From positions 1 to 21,255 of the forward strand of contig CABUHP010000002.1 in assembly GCA_902491415.1 (NCBI GenBank): DNA of 21,255 bases. Direction: 5' to 3'. Source of the DNA: an uncultured Collinsella sp. GTDB lineage: Bacteria > Actinomycetota > Coriobacteriia > Coriobacteriales > Coriobacteriaceae. How positions within the stretch are numbered: position 1 is the stretch's first letter; every line of letters begins with the position of its first letter. The notes beneath the pieces are model-generated. The model searched no databases. It was not told the DNA's origin and saw nothing but the letters and a program-made list of their open reading frames with translations. Positions 15,461 through 21,255 of this stretch are shown in pieces. The position numbers and the translations under genes are program-made.

Positions 15461-17677
15461 ATGGAACAACTCTCGCAATCGGGCTCGCGCGGTCGACGCC
15501 GCACGGGCAACGAGCCGGCGCCGCACGAACGCGTGAAGGGCGAACGCCGTGCCAACGAACCGCGACGCACCGTGAGCTCCCATCGTGCTTCTGCCAACAA
15601 CGCGGGCCGCGCCAACACTCCCGCCGCGGAGCAGACGCCTGCTCGCCCCAAATCCCGCTACATCCCTGCCCTTGACGGCCTGCGTACGCTCGCCGTCGTC
15701 GCGGTGGTGCTCTATCACCTTAACCTCACGTGGGCGCAGGGCGGCCTGCTTGGCGTCACGATCTTCTTTGTGCTTTCGGGCTATCTGATCACGCGCTTGC
15801 TGCTCAACGAAGTCGCTAAGACCGGACGCATCGACCTTAAGAGCTTCTGGATTCGCCGCATCCGTCGCCTGGTCCCCGCCGTGGTAACCGTCGTGGTGGT
15901 GACCTGCGCGCTGTGTACCGTCTTCAACCACGTGATGCTCACCAAGATGCGCCCCGACATCTTGCCGTCGCTGCTGTTCTTTAACAACTGGTGGCAGATT
16001 GCTCAAAACGTCTCGTACTTCAATGCTCTGGGCGACCCCTCACCGCTCACGCACTTTTGGTCGCTTGCCATCGAGGAACAGTTCTACCTGATTTGGCCGC
16101 CGCTGCTGTTTGCCATGGTATCCATGCATGTGAGCAAGCCCAACACGCGCCGCGTGGTTCTAGGCCTTGCCGCGGTATCTGCCCTTGCCATGATGGTGCT
16201 TTACAACCCTGCCGCCGACCCCAGCCGCGTGTACTACGGCACCGACACCCGTGTGTTCTCGCTGCTGCTGGGTGCCTGGATGGCCTTTATCCCCGATCGC
16301 GACCTGGCGCCGGTGCGTCTCGTTCATCGTTTGGGGCTCGACCGCTTGGTCGGGGCCGCCAAGCACGGCAAGAACGCCGAGGGCAAGCCTGGCGAGAAGG
16401 CCGACGAAGCAGCCGAGACCGCCCCGGCACAGCCGAGCGTCCTCGTGCGTTTTTGGTCCTCGCCCGCATCCATCGATGTGTTGGGCGTCGTGGGTCTGGT
16501 TGGCCTTGCCGCCATGGTCGCGCTCACCAACGGCTACACCGCCTTCCAGTATCGCGGCGGCACGCTGTTATGCTCCATCCTCACGCTCATGGTCATCGCG
16601 GCCTGCGTGCAGCCCCAGGGAATGGTTGCCCGCGCGCTGTCCGCCGAGCCGCTCGTATGGGTTGGCAAGCGCTCGTACAGCATCTACCTGTGGCACTATC
16701 CCCTGCTGTTGCTCATGAACCCGGTCGCCAACATCAACGATACACCGTGGTGGCAGTACATTTTGCAGGTGCTGTTGGTGGTCGCCGTGGCCGAATGCTC
16801 ATATCGCTTTATCGAGACTCCGTTTAGGAAGGGCGCCTTTGGGCGCACCGTATCCGAGTTCCGCGACGGCACCGCCACGCCCGCCAACTGGGCACGCACG
16901 CACATCCCTGTCTGCGCAGCCTGCGCTGTCGTGTTGGTCGTTGCACTGGGCGGCCTGATCTTTGTGCCCGAGACGTCTGCGCTGAGCGGCGAGGGCGCCG
17001 AAGTTCTGAACAAGGAAGCCAAGAACACCGCGCCCACCGACCAGCAGGCGGCCGACGACACCGACAAGGACAACGACGGCTTCCCCGATGGCTCCTACGA
17101 TCTGCTTATGATCGGCGACTCCGTGTCGCTGCGTGCCGTAGACACCTTTGACGGCGTGTTCCCGCACAGCCATATCGATGCCGAAAAGGGCCGCCAGTTT
17201 GATGCGGGGCGCGCGACATTTGAGGGCTATATCCAGCAGAACCTTGCCGGCAAGATCGTGGTCTTTGCCCTGGGCACCAACGGCTTGGTAACCGACGACC
17301 AGATCGACGCCATCATGGCCGATGCAGGAGATAAGCGTATTGTGGTGTTTGTGAACACGCGCAGCCCGCAGCCGTGGGTTGGCTCTACCAACCAGGCCAT
17401 CGCCAACGCCGCTACGCGCTACAAGAACGTGCGCGTTATCGATTGGTACGGATACAGTGCCAACCGCAACGACCTGTTCGATGGCGATGGCACGCACCTA
17501 TCGACCACTGGCGTGACTGAGTACCTCAACTTGATCCACGACGCAGTCAAGAAGGACCTGCCCGTGCATCCCGAGGATCACGTCAACGATCCGCAGCCAG
17601 CAGCCGTCAAGTCTGCCACCGACGCACTCGTCAATGCGCTTGCCTTCAAGCCGCACAAGCTGGGCACCGACAAATAG
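15461..17677 (+). CDS. OafA/OatA-like membrane O-acyltransferase with C-terminal SGNH domain
   Basis: 738 residues. A basic, disordered N-terminus of ~65 residues precedes an acyltransferase-3 domain (about 66-500, ~10-11 TM helices) that starts IPALDGLRTLAVVAVVLYH, with the conserved His, and contains FFVLSGYLITRLLL and SLAIEEQFYLIWP. An Ala/Glu/Lys-rich insertion (about 305-330) interrupts it. An Asp/Thr-rich linker leads to an extracellular SGNH hydrolase-like domain with GDSVSLR (Ser ~554), ALGTNG (Asn block) and DGTHLS (Asp ~676, His ~679). The layout matches peptidoglycan or cell-wall-polysaccharide O-acetyltransferases: the membrane part brings acetyl groups out and the SGNH part transfers them. 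The acceptor cannot be told. The ribosome site is weak (GGATGAT). Confidence 0.92.
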   Translation: MEQLSQSGSRGRRRTGNEPAPHERVKGERRANEPRRTVSSHRASANNAGRANTPAAEQTPARPKSRYIPALDGLRTLAVVAVVLYHLNLTWAQGGLLGVTIFFVLSGYLITRLLLNEVAKTGRIDLKSFWIRRIRRLVPAVVTVVVVTCALCTVFNHVMLTKMRPDILPSLLFFNNWWQIAQNVSYFNALGDPSPLTHFWSLAIEEQFYLIWPPLLFAMVSMHVSKPNTRRVVLGLAAVSALAMMVLYNPAADPSRVYYGTDTRVFSLLLGAWMAFIPDRDLAPVRLVHRLGLDRLVGAAKHGKNAEGKPGEKADEAAETAPAQPSVLVRFWSSPASIDVLGVVGLVGLAAMVALTNGYTAFQYRGGTLLCSILTLMVIAACVQPQGMVARALSAEPLVWVGKRSYSIYLWHYPLLLLMNPVANINDTPWWQYILQVLLVVAVAECSYRFIETPFRKGAFGRTVSEFRDGTATPANWARTHIPVCAACAVVLVVALGGLIFVPETSALSGEGAEVLNKEAKNTAPTDQQAADDTDKDNDGFPDGSYDLLMIGDSVSLRAVDTFDGVFPHSHIDAEKGRQFDAGRATFEGYIQQNLAGKIVVFALGTNGLVTDDQIDAIMADAGDKRIVVFVNTRSPQPWVGSTNQAIANAATRYKNVRVIDWYGYSANRNDLFDGDGTHLSTTGVTEYLNLIHDAVKKDLPVHPEDHVNDPQPAAVKSATDALVNALAFKPHKLGTDK

Positions 17678-17734
17678 CCCGCAGCAAACAACCCAAAATC
17701 ACTCTTTTCGAGCCGGCCCCAAGAGGTCGCGGGC

Positions 17735-17769
17735 AAAAAACAGGCCGCAGCCCATCGCTGCGGCCTGTT
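17735..17769 (-). terminator. Rho-independent terminator of the metal-transport operon
   Basis: 12-bp perfect arms (17739-17750 and 17758-17769, core CAGGCCGCAG) with a 7-nt loop, ending in TTTTTT on the minus strand 18 bases after the NRAMP-like stop. It also lies 57 bp past the converging acyltransferase gene. Confidence 0.85.
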
Positions 17770-17787
17770 CGGAAGCAAAAGTGGGCG

Positions 17788-19050
17788 TTAAGCGCTGTAG
17801 CCCATCGCTTGCAGCACAAACATGACGACTGTCAGCACCGTAATCACGGCGATAGTCGCCCAAGTGAGCACGTTCCACACGCGGCCATTGCGGTTGGCAC
17901 CCATGATGTGACGGTCGGCGGCGATAACCACCTGGAACACCAGAACCACGGGCAGTAGCACGCCATTGATGACCTGTGAGGTCATCATAATCTGGAACAG
18001 ATCGACGCCGGGCATAAGCACCAGCACGGCAGAGATACCGATGATGGCCGTAATGATGCCGCGGTAAACCGGGGCCTCGTCCCAGCTGCGGTCGGCACCG
18101 CGCTCCCAGCCAAATGCCTCGCAGATAGCGCTCGACGTAACGCCCGGCAGCACGCAGGCGGCCAAGAAGCTCGCCGCGACCAGGCCCGAGGCAAACAGTA
18201 CCGTGGACCACTGACCCGCAATAGGCTCCAGCGCGCGGGCAGCATCGGCGGCATCGCTAATCTGAATACCCGCCGGGAACAGCACCGTACCGGTCGTGAT
18301 GATAATGAAGCCCGCAATGATATCAGCAGCGATCGAGCCGCTCACGGTATCAATACGCTGCAGCACGATGTCGTCCTCGCCCGCATTCTTATCGACCACG
18401 TTGTTCTGCGCCAAGAAAATCATCCACGGCGCGATGGTGGTACCGATCGTCGCGACCACGAGCGACACGTAGCTGGGGTCATTTTGAATGTTAGGCACGA
18501 CCAGGTCGACCGCGACCTCACCCCAGTTGGGGCCAGCCATAAACGCGGCGACAATATAGGTCACGAAGACGCAGCTCACCAGCAGCAGAATCTTCTCGAT
18601 GCGCTGGAAACTACCCGACATGGTAAGCATCCACACCAGCAGCGCCACCAAAGGCACCGAGATGCTCGCCGGCACGCCAAAGAGAGCAAGGCCGCTGGCG
18701 ATACCCGCAAACTCCGAAATGGTCACAGCCGTGTTGGCGATCAACAGCGCCGCCATAGCAAGTACACTCTTGCGCACGCCAAAGCGCTCGCGGATGAGCG
18801 ATGCCAGGCCCTTGCCCGTGACGCAGCCGCAGCGCGCCGCGGTCTCCTGCGTCACGATGAGCAGCACAGTCATGACGGGAAGCATCCAGAGCATCTTGTA
18901 GCCATAGTTGGCGCCCGCACTGGAATACGTCGCAATGCCGCCGGCGTCATTGCCCGAAAGCGCCGCCAGCAGACCGGGGCCCATAGCGCCAAAGATGGCC
19001 GCGATGGTCAACTTTTGCTTGGTGCCCGACTTTTGCTTGGTATTTTGCAC
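17788..19050 (-). CDS. NRAMP-family divalent metal transporter, NRMT-like (probable Mg2+/Mn2+)
   Basis: 420 residues from the GTG at 19050, chosen because AGGTGG spans the previous stop four bases upstream. The frame extends to 19113 inside the upstream gene. About 11 TM helices with the NRAMP fold are visible. The TM1 motif is SGNDAGG (D35-A36-G37-G38) where classical NRAMPs have DPGN; TM6 reads GTTIAPW (residues 203-209) where they have A-T-V-M-P-H. Losing the metal-site Asn, Met and His while keeping the Asp is the pattern of the NRMT clade, of which the Eggerthella lenta member was shown to carry Mg2+ and Mn2+ without proton coupling. The nine-base gap to an MgtE-type protein supports a magnesium role. 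Likely misannotated as a Mn2+/Fe2+ transporter. Confidence 0.88.
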   Translation of the reverse strand: MQNTKQKSGTKQKLTIAAIFGAMGPGLLAALSGNDAGGIATYSSAGANYGYKMLWMLPVMTVLLIVTQETAARCGCVTGKGLASLIRERFGVRKSVLAMAALLIANTAVTISEFAGIASGLALFGVPASISVPLVALLVWMLTMSGSFQRIEKILLLVSCVFVTYIVAAFMAGPNWGEVAVDLVVPNIQNDPSYVSLVVATIGTTIAPWMIFLAQNNVVDKNAGEDDIVLQRIDTVSGSIAADIIAGFIIITTGTVLFPAGIQISDAADAARALEPIAGQWSTVLFASGLVAASFLAACVLPGVTSSAICEAFGWERGADRSWDEAPVYRGIITAIIGISAVLVLMPGVDLFQIMMTSQVINGVLLPVVLVFQVVIAADRHIMGANRNGRVWNVLTWATIAVITVLTVVMFVLQAMGYSA

Positions 19051-19058
19051 GCGACCAC

Positions 19059-20903
19059 CTAACCAATGACCGACATGGTGAGCAGCACCGCAGCGGCGCA
19101 GTACGCTACGCACGAGATCATGACGGCAATAACGTTCATGGCGGTGCCCGACGTGTTGAGGTCATGCTCGTCACGCCAGAACAGCACCATCAGGTAAATC
19201 ACGGCACTCATGTTGCCAACCAGGCAAATGATGGCAGCGATATTAAAGCACCCGGTAAAGAGTTGCTCCTCAAACATGGGCGCATCGGGGAACGCAGCGG
19301 TGCGCACCAGCTGGGCGCACAGGTAGGTCACGAGTGACAGAATCAGGCCCATGCCCGTGCTCTGGAAGAAGAACCCCAGATACGGCTTGGGCTCGTCGTC
19401 GTGACCGTCATACTCCAGGAAGTAGTTCTTGACGAACGACACCATGCGCGAGGCCGCCAGCAGCACGAGCGGCATGGCGCACATGGGGAACACCACCAGA
19501 TGCGCGGAGCCGAGCGCCGTTCCCAGCACGGTCGCCATGATGCACGACGCGATGCCCCATACAACAACCCAGTACTGGCGATGCACGAACCAGCTGAGCA
19601 CGTTCGTCGAGTCGTCCGACGCGCTATCGCCCGAGCCGACACCGGCGATCTGCAGGTCCTCCTGATGCTCCTCGGCAATAACGTCCATGGCGTCGTCGAA
19701 GGTCACGATGCCCAGGATATGACGGTTCTCGTCGCAGACAGGGATGGCAACCAGGTCGTACTTGGTCATCTCGTCCGTCACGTCTTCCTGGTCCTCGTCG
19801 GGTGACACGTAGACCAGATCGCGATAGGCGAGCTGGCCCAGCGTGGCGTCGCGGTCGGCCACGATCAGCGTGCGCAGCGAAAGCACGCCCGTCAGCATGC
19901 CGCTCGGGTCCTCGGTATAGACGTAATAGACGCTCTCAAAGTCCTCGTCGAGCTTGCGAATCGCCTCGATGGCGTCGCCGACCGTCGCCGTGGCGGGCAG
20001 CGAGACAAACTCCGAGGTCATGATGCGGCCGGCGGTGTTGTCCTCGTAGCCCAGCAGATTACGAATCGCCTTCTCCTCCTTGACGCCCATCAGGCGCAGG
20101 AGCTTCTCGGCCTTCTCGTAATCGAGTTCGTCGATCAGGTCGGCAGCGTCGTCCGGGTCCATCATGGCCAGCATCGACGATGCGTCGGTATCGGACAGGC
20201 CCTCGAGCATCTCGGTCATAAGCTCGTCGTCATCGAACTCCGAGATGGCCTCGGCGGCCTGGGCGGTATCGAGCTGCGCAAACACCTGCGCACGTAGGCG
20301 CGGGTCGAGCTGCTCGATAATGTCGGCGATGTCGGCAGGGTGCAGCTCGCCGAGCGTCTTGTGCGACACCGAGAGTTGAATGTTCTTGGTCGAGCGGTCG
20401 AGCAGGTCCATGTAGGACCAAGCGATGATGTCCTCACTGAGCGGCTTGCCCAGGTGCTTCATAAAGCCTTCGACGATATGCTCGAGCGCGGGGCTGATGG
20501 CGCGTAGCAGACCGCGGGCACCGACCTCGGCGCCCAGCAGGCGCAGCTGGTTTTCGCCCGACATGGAAAACTTGATGTCGTTGACGCGCACGACCTTCAT
20601 GCCCTGCGTGTCGACGATCTGCTTGTTGAGCACGTCGCGGGCGAGCAGGAGTTCGGTCGGCTGCAGGTACGAAAAACGAATTTCGGTGGCCGACGTCTTA
20701 AGGTGTACACCCGTCTCGTCGATACGGTCGACCCATTTGCGCCAGCTAATCATAAACGGCGTCTTGCCGGGTCCGCGGAACGCGAGCGACGTCACGTGTG
20801 GAAAAACTTCGCCGGTAGCAATGCCAAAATCGTTCACAACGCCGAGCTTTTCGCCATCGACGTCCAAGACCGGCAGTTTGAGCATCTCACTCAGATAATT
20901 CAA
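19059..20903 (-). CDS. PRC-barrel/MgtE_N/CBS protein with five-TM C-terminal domain
   Basis: 614 residues from a TTG at 20903, with GGGGAG upstream; an ATG at 20885 is the alternative. PRC-barrel-like domains lie at about 1-80 and 81-140 (LPVLDVDGEKLGVV; VDTQGMKVVRVNDI). The MgtE N-domain is at about 182-285 (ELHPADIADIIEQLD, MDPDDAADLIDEL). Two CBS domains follow at about 290-412. Five hydrophobic helices lie at about 444-466, 468-490, 508-533, 548-576 and 586-612. The first three parts are the Mg2+-sensing half of MgtE channels. The membrane half has MgtE's helix number but not its GGNxGxQ-type motif, and the pore Asp position in the last helix seems to be Asn590 (TAMNVIAVM). It may be a diverged channel or a Mg2+ sensor for the transporter encoded next. 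Confidence 0.85.
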   Translation of the reverse strand: MNYLSEMLKLPVLDVDGEKLGVVNDFGIATGEVFPHVTSLAFRGPGKTPFMISWRKWVDRIDETGVHLKTSATEIRFSYLQPTELLLARDVLNKQIVDTQGMKVVRVNDIKFSMSGENQLRLLGAEVGARGLLRAISPALEHIVEGFMKHLGKPLSEDIIAWSYMDLLDRSTKNIQLSVSHKTLGELHPADIADIIEQLDPRLRAQVFAQLDTAQAAEAISEFDDDELMTEMLEGLSDTDASSMLAMMDPDDAADLIDELDYEKAEKLLRLMGVKEEKAIRNLLGYEDNTAGRIMTSEFVSLPATATVGDAIEAIRKLDEDFESVYYVYTEDPSGMLTGVLSLRTLIVADRDATLGQLAYRDLVYVSPDEDQEDVTDEMTKYDLVAIPVCDENRHILGIVTFDDAMDVIAEEHQEDLQIAGVGSGDSASDDSTNVLSWFVHRQYWVVVWGIASCIMATVLGTALGSAHLVVFPMCAMPLVLLAASRMVSFVKNYFLEYDGHDDEPKPYLGFFFQSTGMGLILSLVTYLCAQLVRTAAFPDAPMFEEQLFTGCFNIAAIICLVGNMSAVIYLMVLFWRDEHDLNTSGTAMNVIAVMISCVAYCAAAVLLTMSVIG

Positions 20904-20919
20904 TGGTGCTCCCCATCAT
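20887..20919 (-). CDS. Ten-codon upstream ORF overlapping the metal-operon start
   Basis: MMGSTIELSE, from two adjacent ATGs (20919, 20916) preceded by GGAGG, the best ribosome site in the leader. Its TGA (20889-20887) is one base before the in-frame ATG at 20885 of the large gene and overlaps the TTG start at 20903. It could couple translation or act as a leader peptide. It might also reflect a start-site frameshift or a sequencing error. Confidence 0.35.
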   Translation of the reverse strand: MMGSTIELSE

Positions 20920-20923
20920 AATT

Positions 20924-21117
20924 CCTCCAGACGCGGCCGCGCGTGCGGCGTCCGGGGGCTTCTGGATATGTATACGCATGCGCGGGCGGCACGCCGCTCG
21001 ACGCGTACACCCCGTGCATGCGCAAAAAGCACCTGCATGGGGTCATCGACTGTATGGTCGAGGTTTGGATTTCACCTGTAACCTTTCTCTTGACCCTCAT
21101 TAACCGCAGTAACTATA
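20924..21117 (-). promoter_or_regulatory. Structured leader and promoter of the metal operon
   Basis: An extended -10 (TGC-TATAGT, 21112-21120 on the minus strand) would start a ~200-nt leader. In it, GGGTCA/TGACCC (21091-21096 with 21040-21045) can close a junction holding two hairpins (21061-21065/21080-21084 and 21046-21050/21057-21061). A second hairpin (21010-21018 with 21034-21042) uses the same C-run and so competes with it. Two more GC-rich stems follow: 20969-21009, and 20927-20965, which touches the GGAGG site. No match to the M-box consensus is seen by eye. The 350 bases right of 20903 hold no other gene that I can support. Confidence 0.45.
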
Positions 21118-21152
21118 GCATCAGCATCGCCCTGCGGCATCGAATTTATGCG

Positions 21153-21165
21153 CTGCACATTGCAG
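21153..21165. promoter_or_regulatory. Small palindrome upstream of the metal-operon promoter
   Basis: CTGCA-CAT-TGCAG, a perfect 5-bp inverted repeat about 35 bases upstream of the proposed -10. It is possibly a regulator site; the evidence is slight. Confidence 0.25.
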
Positions 21166-21188
21166 GCATACCAAACACTGACGCATCC

Positions 21189-21217
21189 GTGACATAGTCA
21201 TTGGGTGTTCCTATAGT
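21189..21217 (+). promoter_or_regulatory. Promoter pointing out of the window to the right
   Basis: GTGACA (21189-21194), a 17-bp spacer and TATAGT (21212-21217) form a good sigma-A promoter on the plus strand. It would drive a gene beyond 21255, divergent from the metal operon. A TGAC-ATA-GTCA palindrome (21190-21200) overlaps its -35. Confidence 0.45.
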
Positions 21218-21255
21218 TTTGTCAACCGTCAGGGCTACTCCCGGTAGGGCACCCG

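Noticed and set aside
19051..19113. Longer N-terminus for the NRAMP-like protein (start at 19113)
   Set aside because: It would overlap the upstream gene by 55 bases and has no ribosome site, whereas the GTG at 19050 has AGGTGG upstream.

Overview
The window is high-GC, gene-dense DNA. It fits a Gram-positive gut actinobacterium of the class Coriobacteriia, most likely Collinsella or a close relative. This is inferred from composition, Shine-Dalgarno sites, protein styles (zinc-ribbon/SPFH cluster, LuxR-type two-component system with multi-TM sensors, DUF4867 protein) and the NRMT-like NRAMP protein; no rRNA or tRNA gene is present to confirm it.

Layout. (1) 1-4400, plus strand: the tail of an unidentified gene, two zinc-ribbon proteins, an SPFH/band-7 protein with C-terminal zinc ribbons, and a lipoprotein; together they look like a cell-envelope or membrane-stress cluster. 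(2) 4592-8591, minus strand: a tightly overlapping three-gene signalling operon, made of a multi-TM protein with a degenerate kinase-like tail, a membrane histidine kinase with a PAS-like region, and a NarL/LuxR response regulator. (3) 8731-10161, minus: a lone GH1 6-phospho-beta-glucosidase with a good promoter. (4) 10314-11980: an AAA/Orc1-Cdc6-like ATPase gene (plus strand) lying between two ~245-bp direct repeats. Each repeat holds two palindromic units built on ATCTGTAACA/TGTTACAGAT and ends in the 3' end of the neighbouring DUF4867 gene. The left copy is a frameshifted remnant, so this is a footprint of insertion or recombination. (5) 11926-15273, minus: DUF4867 protein, LuxS, and a nucleoside hydrolase/ribokinase pair, a neighbourhood concerned with ribose and ribosyl compounds. 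(6) 15461-17677, plus: an OafA/OatA-like O-acyltransferase with a C-terminal SGNH domain. (7) 17788-20903, minus: a two-gene metal operon. A PRC-MgtE_N-CBS protein with a five-helix membrane tail that lacks recognisable MgtE channel motifs is followed by an NRAMP homologue whose metal-site motifs are altered (DPGN to DAGG, MPH to APW), as in Mg2+-transporting NRMTs. The ~200-nt leader of this operon contains competing inverted repeats, an SD-proximal GC-rich hairpin and a 10-codon upstream ORF.

The most interesting points are the MgtE-sensor/NRMT operon with its structured leader, the ATPase bracketed by repeats carrying a duplicated gene end, and the paired pseudo-kinase/kinase system.
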